64,000 nucleotides of DNA, from positions 186,001-250,000 of the forward strand of contig NZ_JAGVQR010000004.1 of NCBI RefSeq assembly GCF_018275325.1. Direction: 5' to 3'. The position numbers were made by a program, and so were the translations under genes. The number at the start of each line of letters is the position of its first letter. Position 1 is the stretch's first letter. The notes below the pieces were generated by a model. That model saw only the letters and a list, made by a program, of their open reading frames with translations, did not search any database and was not told the origin of the DNA. Source of the stretch: Nocardioides palaemonis. GTDB lineage: Bacteria; Actinomycetota; Actinomycetes; Propionibacteriales; Nocardioidaceae. Below are positions 1 to 9,729 of this stretch, piece by piece.

Positions 1-1
1 G

Positions 2-271
2 GCGCGACGGGTCGAGCGCGCCCAGGACCTCCTCCGCGGTGCCAACCTGACGGTGACCGAGGTCTGCCACGCGGTCGGCTACAGCAGCCTGGGGTCGTTC
101 AGCTCGAGGTTCCGCGAGATCGTCGGCGAGACCCCCAGCGACTTCCAGAAGCGGTACGCCGCCCGGGGCGCGCCGCGCATCCCCGGCTGCCACGTCTTCA
201 TGGCCGGCCTCGTCGAGCGGGACCCGGGCACCGCAACGCAGGAGAAGCGCGACGACCGCGACCCTTCCTAG
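2..271 (+). CDS. AraC-family transcriptional regulator, C-terminal part (5' end outside window)
   Basis: The reading frame is open from base 2, so the gene begins upstream of the window. The visible residues form the second half of an AraC/XylS DNA-binding domain: a helix starting RRVERAQDLL, then the typical second helix-turn-helix with VGYSSLGSFSSRFRE and the ETPSDFQKRY ending that closes this family's domain. About 35 residues follow with no recognisable motif. The effector-binding part is not visible, so the target cannot be named. The next gene, a VOC protein, starts 9 bp downstream with its own -10-like element; co-regulation is possible but unproven. Confidence 0.85.
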   Translation, partial: ARRVERAQDLLRGANLTVTEVCHAVGYSSLGSFSSRFREIVGETPSDFQKRYAARGAPRIPGCHVFMAGLVERDPGTATQEKRDDRDPS

Positions 272-280
272 GGTCGTCGC

Positions 281-724
281 ATGATCACCCACATCTCCCT
301 CGTGTCCGTCTGGGTCAAGGACATCGACGAGTCCCTCGCCTTCTACACCGACGTCCTCGGCTTCGAGGCCGGCGACGACCTCCAGCTCGGCCCGGACTTC
401 CGCTGGTGCACCGTCGTCCACCCGAAGCAGCCCGAGGTGCACCTCCACCTGACCACCCCGAGCGGCCCGTTGCCCGACCACCTGATCGAGGCCCTGCGCC
501 GCGCGCAGGACGAAGGTGGGCTGCCCGGCGTCGGCCTCACCGTGGACGACTGCCGCGCGACCTACGAGGACCTGCGGGCGAAGGGCGTGGAGTTCCTCCA
601 GGAGCCGCAGGAGCGGCCCTACGGCGTGGAGGCCCTCATGCGCGACAACTCGGGCAACTGGATGGTGCTCGTGGAGCCACGGGACTACACGCCCGAGGAC
701 TTCGAGGGCGTCGACCTCGGCTGA
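281..724 (+). CDS. VOC-family (glyoxalase/bleomycin-resistance fold) protein
   Basis: 147 residues. The N-terminus has the VOC half-module pattern (HISLVSVWVKDIDESLAFYTDVLGF, here split by eye: beta strand, then the D-x-SLAFYTDVLGF helix), and the C-terminal half has the matching RPYGVEALMRDNSGNWMVLVEP end, where the E acts as a metal ligand in many members. VOC proteins are small metal-binding enzymes or binding proteins (glyoxalase I, dioxygenases, antibiotic-binding proteins). The substrate cannot be told from sequence. Start: ATG at 281 lies 6 nt after TAGGGT (269-274), suggesting a leaderless transcript. It follows the AraC gene closely and might be its target. Confidence 0.85.
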   Translation: MITHISLVSVWVKDIDESLAFYTDVLGFEAGDDLQLGPDFRWCTVVHPKQPEVHLHLTTPSGPLPDHLIEALRRAQDEGGLPGVGLTVDDCRATYEDLRAKGVEFLQEPQERPYGVEALMRDNSGNWMVLVEPRDYTPEDFEGVDLG

Positions 725-774
725 GGGCCTCCAGGGCCGCTGACACGACCGACGTCCGGGCGTACCGTGGAGCG

Positions 775-1194
775 ATGCGGGACTGGCTCCAGGTCGTCGT
801 GCTGGCGGTGCTCGCGACCGCGGTGATGCCGGTCGCGATCGCGGCGTGCGCCGGCGAGCTCACCTCGTGGCGCAGCTGGCGCCTCGTGGCCCGGCTCGCG
901 CGACGCCTGCGCCGCCGCCCGGTCGCCGAGGTGGTGGTGCTGCGACGCCCGATCGAGCAGGTCGGCGCCGACCTCCACCGCCTGCACGCAGCGTTCCACC
1001 GCGGTGACATGCGCTTCGCGAAGTACGAGGGGTGCCGCCTGGCCTACGACCGGGTGCTCGCCGAGGCGGCCGACATGGCGGGGGTGACCCACCTGCTCGG
1101 CCTGCTGGGACCCGGCCCCGAGCTCGACCGCGAGCGCGAGCGGGTCGAGCTCGCCCTGCGGCACCACGGGATGCTGCCCCCGCTGGTCGCCTGA
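775..1194 (+). CDS. Small hypothetical protein with N-terminal membrane segment
   Basis: 139 residues, no family recognised. Residues about 5-25 (LQVVVLAVLATAVMPVAIAA) form one hydrophobic segment. A basic stretch follows (RLARRLRRRP), consistent with an inside-facing anchor, then a soluble part containing LHRLHAAFHRGDMRFAKYEGCRLAYDRVLAEAADMAGV, a helical region with charged residues. The start was placed at ATG 775 rather than further upstream because TACCGT (763-768) lies exactly 6 nt before it and the upstream frame overlaps the VOC gene. Likely membrane-tethered protein of unknown role. Confidence 0.65.
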   Translation: MRDWLQVVVLAVLATAVMPVAIAACAGELTSWRSWRLVARLARRLRRRPVAEVVVLRRPIEQVGADLHRLHAAFHRGDMRFAKYEGCRLAYDRVLAEAADMAGVTHLLGLLGPGPELDRERERVELALRHHGMLPPLVA

Positions 1195-1206
1195 CCCGGT
1201 GGTGCG

Positions 1207-1785
1207 TCAGCCTCCGACGACACCGGCCGCGCGCGCCGCCTCGGCGTACGCGTCCGCCAGCGTGGCGACCGTGTCGTGGGCGTTGAGGCCCGACGGGTTC
1301 GGCACCACGAAGACGCGCGAGCGGCCCCAGCGCTCCGGCTGCTCGCCCGTCCTCGCGCGCCGGTCACCGAACGCCGTGCGGTAGGCCGTGACGCCGGCGA
1401 CGGCGACCACCAGCGGCTCACGCTCGGCCACCAGCCGGCGCAGCCGCTCGCCGCCCGCCCGCAGCTCGTCGGTGGTGAGCTCGTCGGCACGGGCGGTCGC
1501 GCGCGCGACCACGTTGGTGATCCCGATGCCCCGACCGCGCAGGGCCGCACGGTCCTCGTCGGTCATCCCCGCGGACGGGTCGACGGGGTGCTCGATGATG
1601 CCGGCGGCCAGCAGGGCGGGGTAGAACCGGTTGCCGGGGCGGGCGAAGTGGGTCTGGGTGGCCGCGGTCCACAGCCCGGGGTTGATGCCGACGAAGAGCA
1701 GTCGCAGCGGCTCCCCGGGCGCCGGCAGCAGGTCGGGCACCTCGGTGTCGCGGTAGGTCTCGAGCTCCGCCCTGGTGAACCCCAT
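1207..1785 (-). CDS. mug: Mismatch-specific uracil/thymine DNA glycosylase (Mug family)
   Basis: 192 residues, the usual size for bacterial Mug. It carries the two family signatures: GINPG at residues 33-37, where the Asn belongs to the catalytic motif I of the Mug/TDG group, and NPSGLN at 163-168, the minor-groove intercalating loop. The enzyme removes uracil, or thymine and ethenocytosine, opposite G and so starts base-excision repair of deaminated or alkylated bases. FARPGNRFYPAL in between is also typical. It lies convergent with the small membrane protein gene to the left. No operon partner is obvious. Identification rests on motifs and length and is fairly firm. Confidence 0.9.
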   Translation of the reverse strand: MGFTRAELETYRDTEVPDLLPAPGEPLRLLFVGINPGLWTAATQTHFARPGNRFYPALLAAGIIEHPVDPSAGMTDEDRAALRGRGIGITNVVARATARADELTTDELRAGGERLRRLVAEREPLVVAVAGVTAYRTAFGDRRARTGEQPERWGRSRVFVVPNPSGLNAHDTVATLADAYAEAARAAGVVGG

Positions 1786-1806
1786 GCGCCCATCGTGCCC
1801 GGGACG

Positions 1807-3099
1807 TCAGGCTCGGGAGCCGTCGGGGTCGTCGAGCTCGTCCAGCAGTCGCACCTCGGCGCGCTCCTGCCCGACGAGGGTCCACACGCCGCTGCACAGC
1901 CGGTGCAGCTCCGTGGTGAGGACCGGGGCGTCCGCCGCCGACAGGCTCGGCGCCGACAGCTCGACGACGAGCGCGCGGACCCGCTGCTCGCAGCCGCGGA
2001 TCGCCTCCACCGTGGTGACGCTCGCGGCGCCGGTGTCGGCGTGGGCCACGGCGTCGAGGTAGTCGCGCCAGGCCAGCGCCACCCCCGGCGGCAGCGTCGT
2101 GGTGAGGACCGCGGGGTCGCGGGGCACGAGGCGCCCCAGGACGCCGGCCAGCACCAGGCACACCGCCGCGGGGACCAGGGACAGCCACGGGTGGCCGCCC
2201 AGCAGCACGGCCGCGGTGACGACCACCGCGGCGGCGAACGCACGCCCCGCCCGGCGCACCCGACGACGCCCGGCCTCGACCCGGAAGGTGGCGTCGGACA
2301 GAGGCGCCCGAGGGTCCTGCACCTGCTCGTCCGCACCCGTGCGACGGGCGTACATGCCGGCGCGTCGTCGCGCGAAGTGCTCGAAGTCGACGTCGTGGTC
2401 GACCGAGCCGAGCCGGGCGACCGCCTCGTCCGAGGCCGCGTCGCTCGCCGCCGACGCCTCGGCGATGCTCGGCCCGACCAGAGGGGGCAGCCGGTCGAGC
2501 GGTGACGCGCCGTCCTCCACGTGCCGTGCCCGCCACTCGCGCCACTCCTCGCTCGTCGCGTGCACCAGCGCGCCGGCCGCCCGGATGCGGGTCATCCGGT
2601 CCTTGGTGCGTGCGTCCGACAGGGCCGACCGCACCAGCGGGCGTACGTCCTCGACGAGGGACGCGGCGAGCGGCCACGCCGGGTTGGCGGGCTCCACCGA
2701 CCCGAGCCGCAGGCCCTCGACCACGTCCTGCCACGGCACCGCGACCTCCTCGGCCGCCGCTGCCTTGCCCCGCCCCAGGCGCACCATCGCCCACACGGAG
2801 CCGACCACGCCGAGGATCGCGGCCACGAACACGATCCGCAGCGGCACGACGAGCTCGGTGCGCGCGAGCAGCGCCTCGTCGATCAGCCGGCCGACGTAGG
2901 CGACCGCGAGCGCGGACGTCACGCAGCCGACGAGCGGACGGCGGTCGTCGTGGAGGCCGGGCGCGACCGAGTCCGCGTCCGCCGCGACCGGGCGCCGCGG
3001 GCTGGTCACCAGCACGGCGCGCGTGCCGAGCTGCTCGTAGTGGCGCAAGCGCTCGCGCCGCAGCTCCTCGCGCCGCGCGGCGCGCTCCCCCTCGTCCAC
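1807..3099 (-). CDS. Hypothetical membrane protein with two pairs of hydrophobic segments
   Basis: About 430 residues, not assigned to a family. The N-terminus is strongly charged (repeated Arg/Glu, coiled-coil-like). A hydrophobic pair follows (PLVGCVTSALAVAYVGRLI, then LRIVFVAAILGVVGSVWAMV), then a long soluble region, then a second pair (AFAAAVVVTAAVLLGG and LSLVPAAVCLVLAGVLG), then a soluble tail with a CEQRVRALV helix. Start choice: GTG at 3099 sits 7 nt after TAGGGT (3107-3112), a leaderless arrangement seen repeatedly in this window; GTG 3108 is the alternative. A hairpin at 3119-3154 separates it from the str operon, so it is probably an independent unit. Function unknown. Confidence 0.6.
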   Translation of the reverse strand: MDEGERAARREELRRERLRHYEQLGTRAVLVTSPRRPVAADADSVAPGLHDDRRPLVGCVTSALAVAYVGRLIDEALLARTELVVPLRIVFVAAILGVVGSVWAMVRLGRGKAAAAEEVAVPWQDVVEGLRLGSVEPANPAWPLAASLVEDVRPLVRSALSDARTKDRMTRIRAAGALVHATSEEWREWRARHVEDGASPLDRLPPLVGPSIAEASAASDAASDEAVARLGSVDHDVDFEHFARRRAGMYARRTGADEQVQDPRAPLSDATFRVEAGRRRVRRAGRAFAAAVVVTAAVLLGGHPWLSLVPAAVCLVLAGVLGRLVPRDPAVLTTTLPPGVALAWRDYLDAVAHADTGAASVTTVEAIRGCEQRVRALVVELSAPSLSAADAPVLTTELHRLCSGVWTLVGQERAEVRLLDELDDPDGSRA

Positions 3100-3118
3100 G
3101 GCCGCCACCCTAGACGCA

Positions 3119-3154
3119 CGAGACCCCGCCTCCCAGGAGGGAGACGGGGTCTCG
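3119..3154 (-). terminator. Hairpin between tuf and the downstream membrane-protein gene
   Basis: Two 15-nt arms (3119-3133 and 3140-3154, CGAGACCCCGCCTCC and its near complement with one G-T type mismatch) flank a 6-nt loop. It lies about 115 bp beyond the tuf stop codon and just upstream of the next gene. No T-run follows, as is common in actinobacteria. It may be a second-line terminator for the str operon. Confidence 0.6.
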
Positions 3155-3234
3155 AGGTGGATCAACCTGGTCTCGACACGCCCCGGTCGCGACTTCGCAT
3201 GCTCAGTCGCGGGGCTGCTCGACCTGGCTGAGGT

Positions 3235-3263
3235 CCGCCGGCCCGACTGCGTCGGGCCGGCGG
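3235..3263 (-). terminator. Strong hairpin directly after tuf
   Basis: Perfect 13-bp inverted repeat (CCGCCGGCCCGAC at 3235-3247, complement at 3251-3263) with a 3-nt TGC loop, starting 6 bp after the tuf stop codon. It very likely ends str operon transcription. No T-run is present. Confidence 0.8.
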
Positions 3264-3269
3264 CTCAGC

Positions 3270-4463
3270 TCACTTGGTGATCTTGGTGACGCGGCCGGCG
3301 CCGACGGTGCGGCCACCCTCACGGATCGCGAACCGGAGGCCCTCGTCCATGGCGATGGGCTGGATGAGCTCGACCGACATCTCGGTGTTGTCACCCGGCA
3401 TGACCATCTCGGTGCCCTCGGGCAGGGTCACGACACCGGTCACGTCCGTGGTCCGGAAGTAGAACTGCGGACGGTAGTTGTTGAAGAACGGCGTGTGACG
3501 GCCACCCTCGTCCTTCGACAGGATGTAGACCGAGGCGTCGAAGTTGGTGTGCGGGGTGGTGGTGCCGGGCTTGATCACGACCATGCCGCGCTCGACGTCC
3601 TCGCGCTTGGTGCCGCGGAGGAGCAGACCGACGTTCTCACCGGCCTGGCCCTCGTCGAGGAGCTTGCGGAACATCTCGACACCGGTGACGGTGGACTTCT
3701 GCGAGCCCTCGCGGATGCCGATGATCTCGACCTCCTCGTTCACCTTGACGATGCCGCGCTCGATGCGACCGGTGATGACGGTGCCACGACCGGTGATCGT
3801 GAAGACGTCCTCGACGGGCATGAGGAACGGCTTGTCGGTGTCGCGCTCGGGGGTCGGGATGTAGTCGTCCACGGCCTGCATGAGCTCGGCGACCGAGTCG
3901 CCCCACTTGGCGTCGCCCTGGAGGGCCGGGAAGGCCGCCACGCGCACGACGGGGATGTCGTCGCCCGGGAACTCGTACTCGGAGAGGAGCTCGCGCACCT
4001 CCATCTCGACGAGCTCGATGAGCTCCTCGTCGTCGACCATGTCGCACTTGTTGAGCGCGACGACCAGGGCGGGCACGCCGACCTGGCGGGCGAGCAGCAC
4101 GTGCTCGCGGGTCTGCGGCATGGGGCCGTCGGTGGCGGCGACCACCAGGATGGCGCCGTCCATCTGCGCCGCACCGGTGATCATGTTCTTGATGTAGTCG
4201 GCGTGACCGGGGCAGTCGACGTGCGCGTAGTGGCGCGTCTCGGTCTGGTACTCGACGTGCGCGATCGAGATCGTGATACCGCGCTGGCGCTCCTCGGGAG
4301 CCTTGTCGATCTGGTCGAACGCCGAAGCCTCGTTGAGGTCCGGGTGCTTGTCGTGCAGCACCTTGGTGATCGCCGCGGTCAGCGTCGTCTTGCCGTGGTC
4401 GATGTGACCGATGGTGCCGATGTTGACGTGCGGCTTGGTCCGCTCGAACTTCGCCTTAGCCAC
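3270..4463 (-). CDS. tuf: Translation elongation factor Tu
   Basis: 397 residues, full length. It delivers aminoacyl-tRNA to the ribosome as a GTP complex. The GTPase motifs are all visible: GHIDHGKT at 19-26, the RGITI switch region, DCPGHADY, and NKCD. The C-terminal barrel domains end in the standard [11 protein letters not shown]. The start is GTG preceded by a clear AGGAGG 7-8 nt upstream. It is the last gene of the rpsL-rpsG-fusA-tuf operon, 90 bp after fusA, and is closed by a 13-bp hairpin. Nothing unusual. Confidence 0.99.
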   Translation of the reverse strand: MAKAKFERTKPHVNIGTIGHIDHGKTTLTAAITKVLHDKHPDLNEASAFDQIDKAPEERQRGITISIAHVEYQTETRHYAHVDCPGHADYIKNMITGAAQMDGAILVVAATDGPMPQTREHVLLARQVGVPALVVALNKCDMVDDEELIELVEMEVRELLSEYEFPGDDIPVVRVAAFPALQGDAKWGDSVAELMQAVDDYIPTPERDTDKPFLMPVEDVFTITGRGTVITGRIERGIVKVNEEVEIIGIREGSQKSTVTGVEMFRKLLDEGQAGENVGLLLRGTKREDVERGMVVIKPGTTTPHTNFDASVYILSKDEGGRHTPFFNNYRPQFYFRTTDVTGVVTLPEGTEMVMPGDNTEMSVELIQPIAMDEGLRFAIREGGRTVGAGRVTKITK

Positions 4464-4553
4464 TGGGGCTCCTCCTGATTGTTGTTCTCTGCGTTGAGAG
4501 CTTGGGACTCGTGGGTGTGGGGTGGTGCTGGGTGCCGAGGATCCGGCGGCGAA

Positions 4554-6671
<2,118 letters not shown>

Positions 6672-6715
6672 TGTTGTGTCTCAGTCCCTCGGAAGTTGGT
6701 GGGGGCTCGTGGTGG

Positions 6716-6753
6716 GAGGGGCCGCACGCCGCTCGTCGCGGGTGCGGCCCCTC
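6716..6753 (-). promoter_or_regulatory. Hairpin in the rpsG-fusA spacer
   Basis: Perfect 12-bp inverted repeat (GAGGGGCCGCAC at 6716-6727, complement at 6742-6753) with a 14-nt loop. It sits a few bases after the rpsG stop and about 45 bp before fusA. It could be a partial terminator, an mRNA-processing or stability element, or a ribosomal-protein regulatory site; sequence alone does not decide. Confidence 0.5.
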
Positions 6754-6757
6754 GCCG

Positions 6758-7228
6758 TCACCAGCGGTAGTGGGCGAAGGCCTTGTTGGACTCGGCCATC
6801 TTGTGGGTGTCCTCGCGCTTCTTCACAGCGGCACCGAGGCCGTTGCTGGCGTCGAGGATCTCGTTCATCAGGCGCTCGGACATGGTCTTCTCACGGCGGT
6901 CCTGGGCGTAGCCCACGAGCCAGCGCAGGGCCAGCGTGGTGGAGCGGTTGGCCTTGACCTCGACCGGGACCTGGTAGGTCGCGCCACCGACGCGGCGGGA
7001 CTTGACCTCGATGGCCGGCTTGACGTTGTCCATCGCGCGCTTGAGCGTGACGACCGGGTCGGTGCCGGTCTTCTCGCGGCAGCCCTCGAGGGCGGTGTAG
7101 ACGATGCGCTGCGCCACGGCCTTCTTGCCGTCCTGGAGGACCTTGCTGACGAGCTGGGTGACCAGCTGCGAGCCGTAGACCGGGTCGACGACGAGGGGGC
7201 GCTTGGGAGCGGGACCCTTGCGAGGCAT
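6758..7228 (-). CDS. rpsG: 30S ribosomal protein S7
   Basis: 156 residues, the standard bacterial length. It is a primary 16S rRNA binding protein of the 30S head. It starts [10 protein letters not shown] and ends NKAFAHYRW, both diagnostic for actinobacterial S7. Its ATG overlaps the rpsL stop by one base (TAATG), so the two are translationally coupled. Second gene of the str operon. Confidence 0.99.
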   Translation of the reverse strand: MPRKGPAPKRPLVVDPVYGSQLVTQLVSKVLQDGKKAVAQRIVYTALEGCREKTGTDPVVTLKRAMDNVKPAIEVKSRRVGGATYQVPVEVKANRSTTLALRWLVGYAQDRREKTMSERLMNEILDASNGLGAAVKKREDTHKMAESNKAFAHYRW

Positions 7229-7599
7229 TACTTCTCCTTCTTCGCGCCGTAGCGGCTGCGGGCCTGCTTGCGGTTCTTGACACCCTGGGTGTCGAGCGAG
7301 CCGCGGATGATCTTGTAGCGGACACCGGGAAGGTCCTTCACACGGCCGCCGCGCACGAGCACGATCGAGTGCTCCTGCAGGTTGTGACCGACACCCGGGA
7401 TGTAGGCGGTGACCTCGACGCCGCTGCTCAGGCGCACACGGGCGACCTTGCGGAGGGCGGAGTTCGGCTTCTTCGGGGTGGTCGTGTAGACGCGGGTGCA
7501 GACGCCGCGGCGCTGCGGGGATCCCTTCAGGGCAGGCGTCTTGTTCTTCGACACCTTGTCCTGGCGGCCCTTGCGGACCAGCTGGTTGATGGTGGGCAC
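7228..7599 (-). CDS. rpsL: 30S ribosomal protein S12
   Basis: 123 residues. S12 sits at the decoding centre and controls accuracy. The start is GTG at 7599, giving (M)[11 protein letters not shown], the conserved N-terminus; the frame is open further upstream but that part is not conserved. KKPNSALRK, the loop containing the Lys of the classical streptomycin-resistance site, is intact, as is the second resistance region (GVRYKIIRG vicinity), so no resistance substitution is evident at the Lys seen. First gene of the operon, with a leader of about 160 nt after the predicted promoter at 7764-7792. Confidence 0.97.
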   Translation of the reverse strand: MPTINQLVRKGRQDKVSKNKTPALKGSPQRRGVCTRVYTTTPKKPNSALRKVARVRLSSGVEVTAYIPGVGHNLQEHSIVLVRGGRVKDLPGVRYKIIRGSLDTQGVKNRKQARSRYGAKKEK

Positions 7600-7763
7600 C
7601 GGGTGGTTCCCTCTCTCTGTCTTCTCGTCACGGTCCGGCGCGGTGCCGGACTCGGTGGTCGTGCGTTGTTGCGACGTGCCTCGTGCAGGTGCGGCGCGGG
7701 CCGGGGAACGGCCGCGACATCGGAGCATGCACACGGGTCTGGACATGCCAGACACAGGGATTG

Positions 7764-7792
7764 AGGCTACTCGGGCGCTCCGACAGGGTCAA
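7764..7792 (-). promoter_or_regulatory. Predicted promoter of the str operon
   Basis: On the minus strand TTGACC (7787-7792) is separated by exactly 17 bp from TAGCCT (7764-7769), the best sigma-70-type promoter I see in this region. Transcription would start near 7757. The -35 box overlaps the stop codon of the upstream MFS gene (7789-7791). Confidence 0.7.
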
Positions 7793-9006
7793 AATGCCGC
7801 AGGAGCGGCTTCCAGGGCCGCTTCGGACGGCCCCTCGACCCGCTCGCGACGGACCTTCTCGAGCCTGAGGTAGAGCAGCGCCGACAAGCCTACGCCGGCG
7901 ATGGTGATGAGCCCGCCGCCGAGCAGCGTCCAGCGGGCGCCGTACTCCTGGCCGATCCACCCGATGATCGGGGCGCCGACGGGCGTCCCGCCCATGAAGA
8001 TCATCAGGTAGAGCGCCATCACCCGGCCGCGGACGCCGGCGTCGACGTGGAGCTGCATGTAGGTGTTGGCGCTGGTGATGAAGGTGAGCGCGGTCAGCCC
8101 GGTGACCGGGGCCAGGAGCGCGAAGGCGAGGTAGGTCGGCATCAGGCCGGCGAGCACCACGCTGGTGCCGAAGGCCAGGGCCGAGCCGACGACGAGCCGG
8201 TGGCGCACCCGCGCGCGACGGGCGGCGAGCAGCGAGCCGGTCAGCGAGCCGACGGCGAGGAACGTGCCGAGCAGGCCGAACTCCTCGGGACCCTTGCCGA
8301 ACACCTCGGTGGCCATCAGCGCGGAGGTGATCTGGAAGTTGAGGCCGAAGGTGCCGGCGAAGAACACCATGCCGAGCACCAGCATCAGGTCGGGACGCGC
8401 GCGGACGTAGGCGACGCCCTCGCGGATCGCACCGGGGCCACGGTCGGCCGGGGCCGCGGCGTCGATCCGGCTGGCGTCGAGGTGGCGCAGCGACCAGATC
8501 GGCGCGGCGTACGACACCGCGTTGAGCAGGATCACCCAGCCGGTCGCGACCGCTCCCCCACCGAACGCGGCGATCAGCAGCCCGGCCAGGCCGGGGCCGA
8601 CCAGGCGAGCGGCGTTGAAGCTGGCCGAGTTGAGGCCGACGGCGTTGGTGAGGTCGGCGGGCTCGACGAGCTCGGAGACGAAGGACTGGCGCGCGGGGCC
8701 GTCGAAGGCGGACGCGGCGCCGAGCAGCGAGGCGAGGACCCAGACGTGCCAGACCTCGGCGGTGCCGGTGACGGCGAGCAGGCCCAGGACGGCTGCTGGC
8801 AGGGCCATGCCCACGTTGGTCAGCTGGAGCAGGCGCTGCTTGGGCATCCGGTCGGCGACCAGGCCGGCGATCGGGGTGAGCAGGAGGACCGGCAGGAACT
8901 GCAGGCCCGTGGTGATGCCGAGCGCGGTGGCGCCGGAGCCGGCGGCCAGCTGCAGGACCAGCCAGTCCTGGGCGACGCGCTGCATCCAGGTGCCGGTGTT
9001 CGACAC
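7789..9006 (-). CDS. MFS exporter (EntS-like), annotated from internal GTG; true start probably upstream near 9069
   Basis: 405 residues from GTG 9006. Major facilitator superfamily drug or siderophore-type exporter, with about 12 hydrophobic segments and the conserved loop ADRMPKQRLLQLTN between segments 2 and 3. The protein clearly continues upstream in frame: translation back to 9069 gives a typical family N-terminus ending LANPNYRRYAAGGVV before the SNTGTWMQRVAQDWLVL segment. No ATG, GTG, TTG or CTG occurs in that extension. An ACG at 9067-9069 lies 5 nt after a GAGGAG ribosome site, exactly where ATG would be expected. It sits 25-90 bp after the marR gene, which probably controls it. Confidence 0.88.
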   Translation of the reverse strand: MSNTGTWMQRVAQDWLVLQLAAGSGATALGITTGLQFLPVLLLTPIAGLVADRMPKQRLLQLTNVGMALPAAVLGLLAVTGTAEVWHVWVLASLLGAASAFDGPARQSFVSELVEPADLTNAVGLNSASFNAARLVGPGLAGLLIAAFGGGAVATGWVILLNAVSYAAPIWSLRHLDASRIDAAAPADRGPGAIREGVAYVRARPDLMLVLGMVFFAGTFGLNFQITSALMATEVFGKGPEEFGLLGTFLAVGSLTGSLLAARRARVRHRLVVGSALAFGTSVVLAGLMPTYLAFALLAPVTGLTALTFITSANTYMQLHVDAGVRGRVMALYLMIFMGGTPVGAPIIGWIGQEYGARWTLLGGGLITIAGVGLSALLYLRLEKVRRERVEGPSEAALEAAPAAF

Positions 9007-9094
9007 GACGCCGCCGGCGGCGTAGCGGCGGTAGTTCGGGTTGGCGAGCGAGCGGAAGGTGGGGCTCGTGGTGACTCCTCGGTCGGGGAAGCGG

Positions 9095-9538
9095 TCAGTC
9101 GGTCAGGGCGAGGCGGACGAGGATCGGCGCTGCCTCACGGAGGGTGGCGCGCTCGGCGGCCGTGAGCCCGGCGAGCTGCTGCGACAGCCAGGCGTCGCGG
9201 CGCTGCCGGTCGGCGAGCACGGCAGCGCGGCCGGACTCGGTGATCGAGACGACCACCTGGCGCCCGTCGGTCTCGTGCGGCCGGCGCACGACGTAGCCGT
9301 CCTCCTGCAGGCAGTTGACCGTGCGGGTCATCGACGGCGGCTGCACGCGCTCGGCGCGCGCGAGCTCGCCGACGGTCTGGTCGCCGAGGCGTACGAGCAG
9401 TCCGAGCACCACCATCTGCCCGATGCTCAGGTCGTTGTCGGGGTGTCGCTCGCTGGCGAGGCGTCGGCGCAGGCGCATGACACCGGCCCGGAGCTCGGAG
9501 GCGAGCCCGGCCTGGGTGCGGAGGTCGGCGGTCGGCAT
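9095..9538 (-). CDS. MarR-family transcriptional regulator
   Basis: 147 residues from ATG 9538; ATG 9556 would add six residues. Winged helix-turn-helix of the MarR type: LSIGQMVVLGLLVRLGDQTVGELA then the recognition helix VQPPSMTRTVNCLQEDGYV, and the wing with DGRQVVVSITESG. These dimeric repressors respond to small phenolic or drug-like ligands. Start choice: TATGCT (9545-9550) lies 6 nt before ATG 9538, predicting a leaderless transcript. An inverted repeat (9542-9548/9563-9569) overlaps that -10, as expected for autorepression. The downstream MFS exporter is the likely second target. Confidence 0.88.
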   Translation of the reverse strand: MPTADLRTQAGLASELRAGVMRLRRRLASERHPDNDLSIGQMVVLGLLVRLGDQTVGELARAERVQPPSMTRTVNCLQEDGYVVRRPHETDGRQVVVSITESGRAAVLADRQRRDAWLSQQLAGLTAAERATLREAAPILVRLALTD

Positions 9539-9541
9539 GTC

Positions 9542-9569
9542 GTTAGCATAACTCATTACCTGTGCTAAC
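9542..9569 (-). promoter_or_regulatory. Operator/promoter of the marR-MFS unit
   Basis: GTTAGCA (9542-9548) and its exact complement TGCTAAC (9563-9569) are spaced 21 bp centre to centre, two helical turns, and overlap the predicted -10 element of the marR gene. This is the geometry of a MarR autoregulatory site. Confidence 0.65.
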
Positions 9570-9590
9570 TATTCCGGCGTGCCCGGACGC

Positions 9591-9690
9591 AGTTCAGCGA
9601 TCCCCGGCTGACCGGGGATCGCTGAACTTGTCAGGCGTTGCACGGGCCGACAAGTTCAGTGACAGCCGGCTGACCGGGGATCGCTGAACT
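9591..9690. repeat. Nested palindromic repeat: two 38-bp hairpin units 62 bp apart
   Basis: Unit 1 (9591-9628) has perfect 17-bp arms (AGTTCAGCGATCCCCGG and complement) around CTGA. Unit 2 (9653-9690) has the same right arm but a diverged left arm (AGTTCAGTGACAGCCGG). Between them CTGAACTTGTC and GACAAGTTCAG form a further 11-bp inverted repeat, so the whole block can fold in alternative ways. No gene lies inside it. It looks like a dispersed intergenic (REP-like) element. Confidence 0.7.
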
Positions 9691-9702
9691 GGTCAGGCTC
9701 TT

Positions 9703-9721
9703 CCTCCGCCCGCGGCGGAGG
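9703..9721 (-). terminator. Hairpin after the purine permease gene
   Basis: CCTCCGCC (9703-9710) and complement GGCGGAGG (9714-9721) around CGC, 8 bp beyond the permease stop codon. Probable terminator of the minus-strand gene. Confidence 0.6.
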
Positions 9722-9729
9722 CGCCGCGC

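Noticed and set aside
9591..9690. Ends of an insertion sequence
   Set aside because: No transposase gene or fragment is nearby and no target duplication is visible.
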